Shown: positions 26,884-35,827 of the stretch, in pieces
How the letters are laid out: every line of letters begins with the position of its first letter
Numbering within the stretch: position 1 is the first letter of the stretch
Made by a program: the position numbers and the translations under genes
The notes under the pieces: model-generated
Databases searched by the model: none
What the model saw: the letters and a program-made list of their open reading frames with translations, nothing else
Told to the model about the DNA's origin: nothing
From: Clostridium saccharoperbutylacetonicum N1-4(HMT)
GTDB lineage: Bacteria > Bacillota > Clostridia > Clostridiales > Clostridiaceae
Length of the DNA: 64,000 nucleotides
Assembly: GCF_000340885.1 (NCBI RefSeq)
Contig: NC_020291.1
Coordinates: forward strand, 929,001-993,000
Direction: 5' to 3'

Positions 26884-26914
26884 AAAAAAATGCCATGAAA
26901 GCACCTTCATGACA
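26884..26914 (-). terminator. Riboswitch expression-platform terminator
   Basis: Read on the minus strand, TGTCATGAAGG, TG, CTTTCATGGCA form a stem followed by TTTTTTT. It lies between the lysine aptamer and lysP, so it is the off-state terminator. An alternative antiterminator fold is expected but was not computed. Confidence 0.85.
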
Positions 26915-26969
26915 TAAATACGAAAATTGCATATAAAAAAATAAATGCGTTATATCGTAATATTTCCAT

Positions 26970-27143
26970 TGAAAATAGCTCTCCACAAAATAATTTGTGA
27001 CAGTCTTATGCATATTCTACATAAGCCCAGCAAATAGTATTAAAGCAATTTACTATTTACTTCGGCGAAATTTCCTTTCGTATTACATCGGTTTGCTTGT
27101 AATAAAATAATATTACTCTTAAATTTCGCGCCTCTATCTTAGT
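26970..27143 (-). promoter_or_regulatory. Lysine riboswitch (L box)
   Basis: On the minus strand the conserved L-box blocks occur in order: AGATAGAGGCGCGAA, AAGAGTAAT, CGAAAGGAAATTTCGCCGAA, TGCTGGGC, GACTGTCAC and TGGAGAGCTAT. These are the hallmarks of the lysine aptamer (five-way junction with P1 formed by GATAGAGG... and the closing AGCTAT region). Lysine binding stabilises the downstream terminator at 26884-26914 and lowers lysP transcription. The aptamer explains most of the 648-base gap between lysP and the ABC transporter operon. Confidence 0.95.
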
Positions 27144-27334
27144 TATCTAACTATTGATTTATATAATTATCTAATAAAATCAAAAATAAGTCAATGTTTT
27201 ATAATATTTTAATATAAAAATTAAAAAAAGTGATTTTAGTTAATTTAACAGAAATGCTATTTTATTGATAGATTGTTAATGAAATTGGTGGAATGGTAAT
27301 AAAATGTTTAAAAAATAAACGAAAAGCTTTTTAA

Positions 27335-27363
27335 TTGACAATGATATAGGCGGAGGGTATAAT
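27335..27363 (+). promoter_or_regulatory. Consensus sigma-A promoter of the amino acid ABC operon
   Basis: TTGACA (27335-27340), 17 bases, TATAAT (27358-27363): both hexamers are exact consensus. Transcription would start near 27370, leaving a leader of about 90 bases. Confidence 0.88.
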
Positions 27364-27394
27364 TCAGTATAGAAATAATTGTTATTGACAATGT

Positions 27395-27429
27395 GGTCAG
27401 CTTTATTAAAGAGGTTGGCTTGTTTTTTT
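27395..27429 (+). terminator. Leader hairpin with T tract (possible attenuator)
   Basis: GTCAGC and GTTGGC pair (G-U included) around CTTTATTAAAG, itself able to pair, and are followed by TTGTTTTTTTA. It lies between the promoter and the binding-protein gene, so it may reduce read-through. No known riboswitch aptamer fits the 25-base stretch before it. Confidence 0.5.
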
Positions 27430-27459
27430 AGCAATTGAATATTGAAAGGGGACTATATT

Positions 27460-28293
27460 ATGAAAAAAATAAGAAAAATAATTGCAGTAACTTTATGTGT
27501 TGCAACTATTTTAGCATTAAGTGGTTGTGGCGCTAAAAAGACAGGAGATGACAAAGTCCTACGTGTGGGAACAGAAGGGGCATCTGCACCATTTAACTGG
27601 ACTCAAACTGATAATTCAAATAATGCAGTTCAGATTAATGGGACCAATGAATATGCAAATGGGTATGATTTAATGATTGCTCAAAAGATTGCAGATAAAA
27701 TTGGGTATAAATTAGAAGTTCATAAAATGGACTTTGATGGATTAATTCCTGGTGTAAGCACTGGTAAAATAGACGTTGCAATTGCACAGATGAGTATTAC
27801 AAAAGAACGTATGCAAAGTGTAGACTTTTCAGATCCATATTATAAAGCTAATATAGTAGCACTTACTAAGAAAGGAACTTCATATGAAAATGCTAAAAGT
27901 GTTGCTGATTTAAAGGGCGCTATTTGTACATCACAGTTAAGTACAGTTTGGTATGATATGTTAAAGCAAATTCCAGATGCTAAGATTCAACCTGCTATGG
28001 ATACTGTACCTTCACTTATAGTTGCTTTGTCTTCAGGTAAAGTAAATGTTGTTACTATGGATAAGCCAACAGCAATGGCTGCAGTTTATTCAAATCCAGA
28101 TTTAGTTATGATTACTCCAGAAGGAGACAAGGGATTTAAGGCTTCTGATGAAGATGTAAATATCGGTATTGCAATTAAAAAAGGAAATAAGGAATTGACA
28201 GATAAGATTAATAAGGCTATTTCAGAAATATCAGAAGATGATCGTAACAAAATGATGGAACAGGCTATAAAAAATCAACCATTATCAAAGTAG
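27460..28293 (+). CDS. Amino acid ABC transporter, substrate-binding lipoprotein
   Basis: The 277-residue precursor has a lipoprotein signal (hydrophobic core IIAVTLCVATILAL with lipobox LSGC). A family 3 solute-binding fold follows (VLRVGTEGASAPFNW, NGYDLMIAQKIADKIGY, VAIAQMSITKERMQSVDFSDPYY). It captures a polar amino acid outside the membrane. The Arg in ITKERMQSVDFS is the residue that normally grips the ligand carboxylate. The ATG at 27460 is chosen because GAAAGGGG sits 9 bases upstream; a TTG at 27442 is an unlikely alternative. It heads a three-gene operon. The ligand cannot be read; arginine, lysine, glutamine or cystine are possible. Confidence 0.92.
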   Translation: MKKIRKIIAVTLCVATILALSGCGAKKTGDDKVLRVGTEGASAPFNWTQTDNSNNAVQINGTNEYANGYDLMIAQKIADKIGYKLEVHKMDFDGLIPGVSTGKIDVAIAQMSITKERMQSVDFSDPYYKANIVALTKKGTSYENAKSVADLKGAICTSQLSTVWYDMLKQIPDAKIQPAMDTVPSLIVALSSGKVNVVTMDKPTAMAAVYSNPDLVMITPEGDKGFKASDEDVNIGIAIKKGNKELTDKINKAISEISEDDRNKMMEQAIKNQPLSK

Positions 28294-28305
28294 CAGTAAA
28301 ATAAT

Positions 28306-28335
28306 AAGGAGGTTTTTTGATTAGCCTCCTTTTTG
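28306..28335 (+). terminator. Intra-operon terminator after the binding-protein gene
   Basis: AAGGAGG and CCTCCTT pair around TTTTTTGATTAG and are followed by TTTG. Its place between the binding protein and the membrane genes fits partial termination that yields excess binding protein. Confidence 0.7.
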
Positions 28336-28378
28336 TATTTTTACAGTAGTAAAATATTTTTGTGAGGTGGAAAATAGT

Positions 28379-29185
28379 ATGACATCAAATTTACCAGAAG
28401 GTTTTTTTCAGTGGGTATGGTTTATATTACAGCAATATGGAGGATTGTTTCTACAAGGAGCATTATATACACTTTTAATTGCAATAATTGGTACTGTAGC
28501 AGGATGTATTATCGGTTTTTTTGTGGGAATTGTACGGACTATTGAAGTGAGCCCAGAGGATAATACAATAAAGAAAGCCCTATTAAAGTGTTTACATTTG
28601 ATATTATCTGCTTATGTAGAATTCTTTAGAGGTACACCAATGATAGTGCAAGCTATGGTGATATATTATGGTGCTATGGAAGTCTTTAATATTGATATGT
28701 CTCCATTATCTGCAGGATTATTAGTTGTGTCTATTAATACAGGTGCATATATGGCAGAAACTGTGCGTGGTGGAATTGCTTCCATTGATATTGGGCAGAC
28801 TGAAGGTGCAAAGGCAATTGGAATGACACATTTTCAAACCATGTTGTATATCGTGCTTCCACAAACATTGCGTAATATTATGCCACAAATAGGTAATAAC
28901 TTAATTATAAATATTAAAGATACATCCGTATTAAATGTAATATCTGTAACAGAATTATTCTTTTCAGGTAAATCTGCAATTGGTACATATTACAAGTACT
29001 TTGAAGTGTTCTTTATAATATGTTTGATTTATTTTGTCATGAATCTTACTGTTTCTAGAATATTACGTTTTATAGAAAAGAAAATGGATGGTCCAGATAA
29101 TTATAAGTTAGTTAAAAGTGATTATATGTCAGGAGAAATAACAGAAAATAGTTCTATTATAAAAGTGAAGGGAGGAAAACAATAA
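28379..29185 (+). CDS. Amino acid ABC transporter permease
   Basis: The 268-residue membrane protein of the HisM/GlnP type has about five helices. The EAA loop reads [20 protein letters not shown], the site that contacts the ATPase. The ATG at 28379 follows GAGGTGG at 8 bases; the frame also allows GTG at 28367, which would start inside that ribosome site. The stop codon overlaps the next ATG by one base, so permease and ATPase are translationally coupled. It forms the membrane channel, probably as a homodimer since no second permease gene is present. Confidence 0.92.
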   Translation: MTSNLPEGFFQWVWFILQQYGGLFLQGALYTLLIAIIGTVAGCIIGFFVGIVRTIEVSPEDNTIKKALLKCLHLILSAYVEFFRGTPMIVQAMVIYYGAMEVFNIDMSPLSAGLLVVSINTGAYMAETVRGGIASIDIGQTEGAKAIGMTHFQTMLYIVLPQTLRNIMPQIGNNLIINIKDTSVLNVISVTELFFSGKSAIGTYYKYFEVFFIICLIYFVMNLTVSRILRFIEKKMDGPDNYKLVKSDYMSGEITENSSIIKVKGGKQ

Positions 29186-29949
29186 TGGAAGCTTTAAAAA
29201 AATTTGATAATGTAACTCCTATCTTAGAAGTTAATCATTTAGGAAAAGCTTTTGGAAGTAATCAAGTGTTAAAAGACATTGATTTTAAAATTAAACAAGG
29301 CGATGTAGTTTGCATTATTGGTTCGTCAGGATCTGGTAAATCAACCCTTCTTAGGTGTATAAATATGTTGGAAACTCCTACTTCAGGGGAAATATTACAT
29401 GATAAAGAAAATATATTAAATAAACGTAAGGAAATAACTAGTTATAGAGCAAAAGTTGGGATGGTATTTCAACAATTTAATCTTTTTAACAATATGAATG
29501 TAATTGAAAATTGTATGATTGGAGTTACCAAGGTATTAAAAAAGGATAAGGAATATGCAAAGAACATTTCATTGAAATATCTAGAAAAAGTAGGTATGGC
29601 ACCTTACATTAATGCTAAGCCTCATCAACTTTCAGGAGGACAAAAACAGCGTGTAGCTATTGCTCGTGCATTAGCTATGGAACCAGAAGTGTTATTATTC
29701 GATGAGCCAACAAGTGCATTAGACCCTGAAATGGTTGGAGAAGTTTTAGCAGTTATGCGTGAACTTGCTAAAGAAGGTATGACAATGATTATAGTTACTC
29801 ATGAAATGGCATTTGCTAGAGATGTTTCAACTAGGACAGTATTTATGGAAAAAGGGGTCATAATTGAAGATGATATACCACAAGTTATATTTAATAATCC
29901 AAAGCATACACGTACTCGTGAATTTTTATCAAGATTTATGGAACAATGA
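29185..29949 (+). CDS. Amino acid ABC transporter ATP-binding protein
   Basis: The 254-residue GlnQ/HisP-like ATPase has Walker [15 protein letters not shown], the Q-loop in MVFQQFNLF, the signature [15 protein letters not shown], Walker [16 protein letters not shown] and the switch His in [12 protein letters not shown]. It drives the importer formed with the two preceding genes. GGGAGG lies inside the end of the permease gene. The operon ends at the strong bidirectional terminator 30004-30050. Confidence 0.95.
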   Translation: MEALKKFDNVTPILEVNHLGKAFGSNQVLKDIDFKIKQGDVVCIIGSSGSGKSTLLRCINMLETPTSGEILHDKENILNKRKEITSYRAKVGMVFQQFNLFNNMNVIENCMIGVTKVLKKDKEYAKNISLKYLEKVGMAPYINAKPHQLSGGQKQRVAIARALAMEPEVLLFDEPTSALDPEMVGEVLAVMRELAKEGMTMIIVTHEMAFARDVSTRTVFMEKGVIIEDDIPQVIFNNPKHTRTREFLSRFMEQ

Positions 29950-30003
29950 TGGTTTTCATATCATTGATTGTACATGTATTTAAATAAGATAAAAAGCAAT
30001 ACT

Positions 30004-30050
30004 ATCTATAAAAAATAAAAGAGCGTTATGCTCTTTTATTTTTTATAGAT
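30004..30050. terminator. Bidirectional terminator between convergent genes
   Basis: A perfect 21-bp stem (ATCTATAAAAAATAAAAGAG plus C) with a 5-base GTTAT loop. A-rich and T-rich arms give a U tract whichever strand is transcribed, serving the ABC operon and the opposing phosphoesterase gene. Confidence 0.92.
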
Positions 30051-30083
30051 AATTTAATATTCAAATTTTTAATATAAATTTGG

Positions 30084-31259
30084 TTATGGTTTATTAAAGT
30101 TAATAGTTATCTTCACAATTTCACTATTGCTTCCAGTTCTTATAGGAGGTCCCCAAGTGCCGTAACCTGAACTGACAATTAAATTGAAGTTATCTTTTTT
30201 TAGAAGACCATAAGCATCTTCATATATTGCATTAATTATCAGATTACCAGGGAAGAGTTGTCCTTTATGTGTGTGACCTGAAAGTTGTAAATCTATATTT
30301 TCAGCCTCTGCTTCTTCTAATTTATCTGGTCTATGATTTAAGACTATCATAGGAAGAGATTTATCAGTATCTTTTAATATTTCATTAAGAGGAGCTGTAT
30401 TATTATGTCCAGAATTTCCACCTTGTCCTTGATCACTTCGTCCAATTATGTAAAAACTATCAGCAATTTTTATCGATTGGTCCTGTAAGTATTTAATATT
30501 AGCATCTTCGAAATAGGTGATAGTATCTGTTAAATTACCAGCTCCATATTCATGATTTCCTGTAATGGCATAAACTCCATATTTTGATTTTATGTTTTTA
30601 AATTCATCTCTTGAGTATTCTTTTAATTCAGTAGTAGTACTATCATCAAATATATCTCCGCAAAATACTACAACGTCAGGCTTTAATGCATTTATTGAGT
30701 TAACCATTTGAGAAATTCCATTCTTTCTTACTCCTATACCAATGTGAACATCAGACAGCATAACTACATTTAAGGAATTAAGACTTCCAGCATTTTTGTT
30801 TATATTCACTTTGTAATTTGTTACAACTTTATGCTGACAATTCCAAGCACCAAATGTGAGGATAATTAAAATTGTTATAAATACTGAAATTCCATTACAA
30901 TATATTTTTTTTAATCTTTTCTTTATTGTGATTTTAAAATTTATTTTTTTAATAATGAATTTTAATAAATCCACAAGAGGCAATATTAGAATTGAGTAGA
31001 AAAAGAACCCAAGATAAATTGCACCAATTATTTTTGAAGTCTCTGTGATAAAATTATCTGTTGATGAAATACCACGAAGTATATTGCTAAAAATGAAGGA
31101 TAATGCAATACTCCAATAGATTATCCAATAGACTATATGTTTAATTCTATCATTAATATCTATTCCAATTCCTTCAATTGCAAATTTCACTTTTCTTCCA
31201 ATGTAATATGAAAGCAGTACAAAGGCCATAAGTACTACTAAAACAATTAGAATTGTCAT
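30084..31259 (-). CDS. Membrane-bound metallophosphoesterase
   Basis: The 391-residue protein has about four N-terminal membrane helices (residues 1-150). A calcineurin-like phosphoesterase domain follows with the metal motifs MLSDVHIG, VVFCGDIFDD, TGNHEYG, VLNHRPD and SGHTHKGQ. The domain faces outward or inward depending on an undetermined topology. Relatives (YkuE/YaeI-like) act on phosphoesters such as UDP-sugar lipids, but many are uncharacterised. It is monocistronic and convergent with the ABC operon. The substrate is unknown. Confidence 0.88.
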   Translation of the reverse strand: MTILIVLVVLMAFVLLSYYIGRKVKFAIEGIGIDINDRIKHIVYWIIYWSIALSFIFSNILRGISSTDNFITETSKIIGAIYLGFFFYSILILPLVDLLKFIIKKINFKITIKKRLKKIYCNGISVFITILIILTFGAWNCQHKVVTNYKVNINKNAGSLNSLNVVMLSDVHIGIGVRKNGISQMVNSINALKPDVVVFCGDIFDDSTTTELKEYSRDEFKNIKSKYGVYAITGNHEYGAGNLTDTITYFEDANIKYLQDQSIKIADSFYIIGRSDQGQGGNSGHNNTAPLNEILKDTDKSLPMIVLNHRPDKLEEAEAENIDLQLSGHTHKGQLFPGNLIINAIYEDAYGLLKKDNFNLIVSSGYGTWGPPIRTGSNSEIVKITINFNKP

Positions 31260-31431
31260 TATTATTTATTTCACCGCCCTATTATTATATCTGCGTATAT
31301 GCTTTATATTTAATATACTTGTCCAATATCCATTCTAATTATTAATGTTCAATTATAAATTGTCAATTAGTCACTAAAGCTCAAAGGAGAAAGTTCATGT
31401 ATATGCTGTTGATTTAGTAAAGCATTTATTA

Positions 31432-31481
31432 AAAATTATGCCTTCATTAAACAAAATTAATAATTAGTTCTAATGAAGGCA
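31432..31481 (-). terminator. Terminator of the GntR-ABC operon
   Basis: TGCCTTCATTA and TAATGAAGGCA form an 11-bp stem; on the minus strand it is followed by TAATTTTTAAT. It lies just after the last gene of the minus-strand operon. Confidence 0.75.
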
Positions 31482-31487
31482 GTGAAT

Positions 31488-32291
31488 TTATTCTAAATTT
31501 AATTTATTTTTTAATATATAGTTAGGTATTATAAAATAAGCAATTAAGAAAAGTAAATTATATAGAATGCCAAGCAATAACATCATATGAACTGGGTAAG
31601 GTGAATGTATATTATGCAATAGTGTACTTAAGTTTGTATATGAGGCAGCTGTTCCTAAAAGTTGTGTAATTATTCCAGAGATGATACTTAAAGCTATAAA
31701 AGCACAAAAGGATAACAATATTCTGTGTTTGCTAAATAAGTGCCCAATTGATATAGAAGAGTAAATCATAGCAATTGATGATGACATTGATAATAAAGCT
31801 AGAACAATAAATTCAACAATAAATGCAAATACATGTACTCCAATTTCAGCAGAAATTTCAGAAAAAGCTTTAGAAATTTCAGAGAAGAAGTCACCAAAAA
31901 CAGTAGGATTAAATGCCATTATAATAATTGAAAGTATTGCAACTAAACCACCAATTATATTCCAAAAAACTGCAATTGAAAGCTTGCTTGCGATATTAGT
32001 TGTTGTACTTACAGGCAGTGTGTTCATTAAATATCCTTCATCTCCAAGTAAGTTCTTATAAAATCTTTGTATGATTATAAATAGAGTTACTATAACAACT
32101 GCAGCCATAGTACAGCCGTAGGCAAATATGCTTAAAATAAAAGGTAGTGCCCCCCAACCTTCGAGTTTTTCTGATAAACCAGTACCTATAAAGAATTTAA
32201 TTATAGTAGCCAATACTAATAATGCAATGTAAAGTGGAATAAGGGTTCTACCAGTTGCTTTTATTTCATATTTCATTAATTTTCCTAACAT
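31488..32291 (-). CDS. ABC transporter membrane subunit
   Basis: The 267-residue protein has about six helices (for example AAVVIVTLFIIIQRFYKNL and NIIGGLVAILSIIIMA) and no export signal. It overlaps the upstream ATPase gene by 7 bases, so it is its membrane partner. The GntR-ATPase-permease order resembles ytrABC-type operons of Firmicutes, which are linked to cell-wall stress. The transported molecule is unknown. Confidence 0.82.
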   Translation of the reverse strand: MLGKLMKYEIKATGRTLIPLYIALLVLATIIKFFIGTGLSEKLEGWGALPFILSIFAYGCTMAAVVIVTLFIIIQRFYKNLLGDEGYLMNTLPVSTTTNIASKLSIAVFWNIIGGLVAILSIIIMAFNPTVFGDFFSEISKAFSEISAEIGVHVFAFIVEFIVLALLSMSSSIAMIYSSISIGHLFSKHRILLSFCAFIALSIISGIITQLLGTAASYTNLSTLLHNIHSPYPVHMMLLLGILYNLLFLIAYFIIPNYILKNKLNLE

Positions 32292-33064
32292 CTAAAAACC
32301 TCCCTAAATAGAGCATCAACACTCTTTCCTTCATTTTCTCGAATTTCATCAACACTTTTGCTTAAGAATATTTTTCCATAAGATATAAATACAACATCAT
32401 CTAATATTCTTTCTATATCTGAAATTAAATGTGTACAAATAATAATTGTAGCATTTTCATTGTAGTTAGATATTATTGTATTTAAAATGTAATCTCTAGC
32501 AGCAGGGTCAACACCAGCTATAGGTTCGTCTAGTAAGTAAAGATCTGCTTCTCTGCTCATGACTAAAATAAGTTGAACTTTTTCTTTAGTACCTTTTGAC
32601 ATAGTTTTTAGTTTATCGTTAGGATTAATATTTAATTTTTCAAGCATGCTATATGCTTTTTCTGAGTTAAAGTTATCATAAAAATCTTGGAAGAAATTTA
32701 TTATATCAGAAACTTTCATCCAATCATTTAAATAAGTTCTTTCAGGAAGATATGATACAATTTTTTTTGTTTCAATTCCAGGCTTATTTCCAGCTATAAG
32801 GATTTCTCCGCTTGATGGAGTTAACAAGCCATTTGCAATTTTTATTAGTGTACTTTTTCCACTTCCATTAGGTCCTAAAAGACCAACAATTCTGCCACGA
32901 TTAATTGTTAAATCTATACCTTTTAATGCTTCTTTATTAGAATATGTCTTTATTAAATTTCTACATTCTAAAATAGGGCTATTATCCATGCTGAAATTTT
33001 CATTAGAAATATTGGTATTAGCTTCATTAGAATCATGCAATATTTTATTGTAATCATTATTCAT
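32285..33064 (-). CDS. ABC transporter ATP-binding protein
   Basis: The 259-residue ATPase has Walker A LLGPNGSGKSTLIKI, Walker B DLYLLDEPIAGVDP and the switch His in TIIICTHLISDIE. The usual signature LSGGQ is replaced by MSKGTKEKVQL, as in many YtrB/CcmA-type exporters. About 30 extra polar residues precede the domain. Its ATG overlaps the stop of the GntR gene by one base and its end overlaps the permease gene, giving strict coupling. It should energise the adjacent membrane subunit. Confidence 0.9.
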   Translation of the reverse strand: MNNDYNKILHDSNEANTNISNENFSMDNSPILECRNLIKTYSNKEALKGIDLTINRGRIVGLLGPNGSGKSTLIKIANGLLTPSSGEILIAGNKPGIETKKIVSYLPERTYLNDWMKVSDIINFFQDFYDNFNSEKAYSMLEKLNINPNDKLKTMSKGTKEKVQLILVMSREADLYLLDEPIAGVDPAARDYILNTIISNYNENATIIICTHLISDIERILDDVVFISYGKIFLSKSVDEIRENEGKSVDALFREVFRC

Positions 33065-33432
33065 TATTTCATCTCCTTGGATATAATTGTAATAAGTTCT
33101 ATTGTTTCTTGGTTTGTATAACCGATTTTTCTCATGTTATATAGAAATTTTTCAATTTGTTCTTGAGCCAAATTATTTCTAATATCTTTAATCATTTCAA
33201 TATCCTCCGTTATAAATCTACCACTTGTTCTTTGACTAAATACTAATCCAGTACGCTCTAATTCTGTTAATGCTTTTTGCATTGTATTTGGATTAACAGC
33301 TGCGTCACCTGCCATATCTCTTACAGATGGTAATTTTTCACCAGCCTTATATATGCCTGAAACAATTCTGAGCTGAATTTGTTCCATAAGCTGCATATAA
33401 ATTGGCCTATCATCACTAAAATTCCATGACAT
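33064..33432 (-). CDS. GntR-family (YtrA subfamily) transcriptional regulator
   Basis: The 122-residue protein has a single GntR winged helix (DRPIYMQLMEQIQLRIVSGI, KLPSVRDMAGDAAVNPNTMQ) and a short C-terminal helix pair instead of a ligand domain, the YtrA layout. It is the first gene of the operon and very likely represses it through the palindrome at 33471-33498. The ribosome site is AAGGAGTGAG. Confidence 0.93.
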   Translation of the reverse strand: MSWNFSDDRPIYMQLMEQIQLRIVSGIYKAGEKLPSVRDMAGDAAVNPNTMQKALTELERTGLVFSQRTSGRFITEDIEMIKDIRNNLAQEQIEKFLYNMRKIGYTNQETIELITIISKEMK

Positions 33433-33454
33433 AATCTCACTCCTTAAATTATAT

Positions 33455-33505
33455 AAATTGTATTATTGCATTATTGTACTAAGTTGTTAATACAATAATA
33501 CAATT
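33455..33505. promoter_or_regulatory. Operator region of the GntR-ABC operon
   Basis: TTATTGTACTAA, GTTG, TTAATACAATAA (33471-33498) is a near-perfect palindrome with one mismatched pair in twelve. It lies 39 bases before the GntR start. A further half site, AATTGTATTATTG (33456-33468), is the exact complement of CAATAATACAATT (33493-33505), so the region holds three overlapping half sites. The form fits YtrA/GntR operators. Confidence 0.75.
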
Positions 33506-33678
33506 ATTAAAAGATCATGTCAATACCTAATCTTTTATTTTAAGTGAAAATTTTAGCATATTTCATTTAAATATATTAAGATAGATTAATAAAACTCGAT
33601 AATAAACTATGAGAATGTAGAGTGTATAAAGTTTTTTAGAATGTTTTTTATTATATGAATGAAAAGGGGTAGAGTGTT

Positions 33679-34725
33679 ATGATAAGAATATTAGATGGCA
33701 ATACGTTGGATATGGATGCATTGGAAATAAAGGATATAATTGATATTGATCTACTGCAAAAATTTCAAGATGATTTTGCTTTTGCAATGAATTGTGCCAG
33801 TGTAACTGTAGATAAAGATGGGACTCCAGTAACAAAACCAAGTTCTTATACAAGATTTTGTGATGGATTTATACATACAACTAAAAAAGGTGATGATAGA
33901 TGTGCAGCATCTCATAAGAGAATGGGAGAAGAAGCTGCTAGAACAGGTAAACCATATATAGGACCATGTCACGCTGGGCTTGTTGATTTTGCTGCGCCAA
34001 TTATTGTAGAAGGAAAATTAATTGGTACAGTTTTAGGAGGACAAATGGTGACTGAAAGTCCTAAAGAAAGTAATGTTCTTCAAATTGCTAGAGAAATTGA
34101 TGTGGATGGAAATGGACTTGTAGGGGCTTCAAGAGAAGTTAGTGTAGTTGATTTAAAGCATATAGAAAAAGGAGCAAGCGTATTACATATTGTAGTAAAT
34201 GCCTTAGCTAAAAATGGATTTAATGGTCTTGAATTAGACTTAATATCAAAAAAATTATCCAATAATTTTATGCAAGTATCTGCAACAATAGAAGAACTTT
34301 CAGCTTCAGCAAATAATATTTCATCACAACAAGAGGAATTAAATAGTGAAATTAGTCATGTCGGAGAAATAACAGAACAAATTAATAACATACTTGATGC
34401 AATAAAGAATATAGCAGCTCAAACTAAGATGTTAGGTCTTAATGCATCGATTGAAGCTGCCAAGGCAGGAGAAGTTGGAAAAGGATTTTCTGTTGTTGCA
34501 ACAGAAATAAAAAATTTAGCAGAGACTTCAAAGGAAACAGCAAAAAGTATTTCTGATTTAACAAATAAAATAAAAGAATCAGTTGATGGAACTGTAAAAA
34601 ATGCAAAGATAACTTTAGATACAACTAAGGAGCAATCTAGAGCAATGGAAGCCGTTTCAGCAACTATTCAAGATTCAGTATTTGTTGTAGATCAATTAAG
34701 TAATATGACAGAAAATTTAAAATAG
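33679..34725 (+). CDS. Soluble PocR-domain methyl-accepting chemotaxis protein
   Basis: The 348-residue protein lacks membrane helices. Residues about 15-165 form a PocR sensory domain with its conserved cysteines ([36 protein letters not shown]). The C-terminal half is a methyl-accepting signalling domain with the hairpin tip segment [20 protein letters not shown]. PocR domains are thought to sense small molecules such as hydrocarbon derivatives or propanediol-type compounds. As a cytoplasmic chemoreceptor it should control CheA. It has its own GGGG-type ribosome site and terminator, and no che genes are nearby. Confidence 0.9.
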   Translation: MIRILDGNTLDMDALEIKDIIDIDLLQKFQDDFAFAMNCASVTVDKDGTPVTKPSSYTRFCDGFIHTTKKGDDRCAASHKRMGEEAARTGKPYIGPCHAGLVDFAAPIIVEGKLIGTVLGGQMVTESPKESNVLQIAREIDVDGNGLVGASREVSVVDLKHIEKGASVLHIVVNALAKNGFNGLELDLISKKLSNNFMQVSATIEELSASANNISSQQEELNSEISHVGEITEQINNILDAIKNIAAQTKMLGLNASIEAAKAGEVGKGFSVVATEIKNLAETSKETAKSISDLTNKIKESVDGTVKNAKITLDTTKEQSRAMEAVSATIQDSVFVVDQLSNMTENLK

Positions 34726-34738
34726 AATAAGTTTAGTA

Positions 34739-34780
34739 AAAAGACTATCTCTAATTAATTTTGGAGATAGTTTTTTGTTT
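34739..34780 (+). terminator. Intrinsic terminator of the chemoreceptor gene
   Basis: AAGACTATCTC pairs with GAGATAGTTTT (extended by A-T pairs), followed by T-rich DNA. Confidence 0.85.
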
Positions 34781-34815
34781 TTTACAGCAATAGTAATAAT
34801 AATTTTCTCAATAAG

Positions 34816-34858
34816 TTGAAGATGAGATTTTGTATGATATAATTATGTGTATATACAC
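34816..34858 (+). promoter_or_regulatory. nad operon promoter with overlapping palindrome
   Basis: TTGAAG (34816-34821), 16 bases, TATAAT (34838-34843). A perfect 12-base palindrome GTGTATATACAC (34847-34858) covers the expected start point. This is a classical repressor position. NiaR-type control by nicotinate is the natural guess for a clostridial nadABC operon, but the regulator is not encoded here. Confidence 0.6.
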
Positions 34859-34887
34859 GTGTAATAAATATTAAGAAGAGGTGTAAA

Positions 34888-35808
34888 ATGACGAGTGATT
34901 TATCAGAAGAAATATTAAGATTAAAGAAAGAAAAAAATGCAATTATTTTGGCTCATTATTATCAACCAGGAATTATTCAAGAGTTGGCAGATTATGTTGG
35001 AGATTCTTATTACTTAAGTGAAGTTGCGAGAGATTGCAGTGAAGAGGTGGTAATGTTTTGTGGAGTAAGATTTATGGCAGAAAGTGCAAAAATATTATCA
35101 CCTAATAAAAGAATTTTGATGCCTTGCCCTAGTGCTGGCTGTTCTATGGCAGATATGGCAAGTGGAAAAGCTTTATTAGAATTAAAAGAAAAATATCCAG
35201 AAGCATTTGTTGTATGCTATATTAATTCAACATATAACGTTAAAGCGCACTGTGATGTAGCAGTAACATCTTCAAGTGCGTTAAAAATATTAAAAAATAT
35301 TCAGAGCAAGCAAATAATGTTTTTACCAGATAAAAATTTGGGAGAATATATTTCTGAATTTTTTCCAGAAAAAGAGTTTATCTTGTGGGATGGATTTTGT
35401 AGGTGTCATAATAAAATAAGCAAGAAAGATATATTAAAGGTAAAAGAGGAACATAAAGAAGCAAAAGTTTTAGTTCATCCAGAATGTCCAAAAGAAATTA
35501 GAGATATGGCTGATTATGTTGGAAGTACGAGTGGAATAATAGATTATGCAACCAAAGATAAAGGAAGTAAATTCATTATAGGAACCGAAGAAGGTATTTT
35601 ACATGAACTTAAAAAGAAAAATCCCACTAAAAACTTTTTTATCCCAGGGGATAAGATATGCTGTCAAGACATGAAGATGACAACCCTTGAAAATCTCTAT
35701 GATGCACTATTAAATATGAATAATGAAATAACTTTAGATGAGGAGATTAGATTAAAGGCTCTAAAATCCTTAGAAAATATGCATAAATTAGGTTCTGTAG
35801 AACCTTAA
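34888..35808 (+). CDS. nadA: Quinolinate synthase A
   Basis: The 306-residue [4Fe-4S] enzyme condenses iminoaspartate with dihydroxyacetone phosphate to quinolinate, in NAD synthesis. Visible markers are AIILAHYYQPGIIQELADYVGDS (start of domain 1), the cluster cysteines in VMFCGVRF, WDGFCRCH and DKICCQDMK, and HPECPKEIRDMADYVGST. Length is normal for the short bacterial form. GAGGTG precedes the ATG. It is first in the nadA-nadB-nadC operon. Confidence 0.97.
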   Translation: MTSDLSEEILRLKKEKNAIILAHYYQPGIIQELADYVGDSYYLSEVARDCSEEVVMFCGVRFMAESAKILSPNKRILMPCPSAGCSMADMASGKALLELKEKYPEAFVVCYINSTYNVKAHCDVAVTSSSALKILKNIQSKQIMFLPDKNLGEYISEFFPEKEFILWDGFCRCHNKISKKDILKVKEEHKEAKVLVHPECPKEIRDMADYVGSTSGIIDYATKDKGSKFIIGTEEGILHELKKKNPTKNFFIPGDKICCQDMKMTTLENLYDALLNMNNEITLDEEIRLKALKSLENMHKLGSVEP

Positions 35809-35827
35809 GAAAGTTAGGCGATTATAA

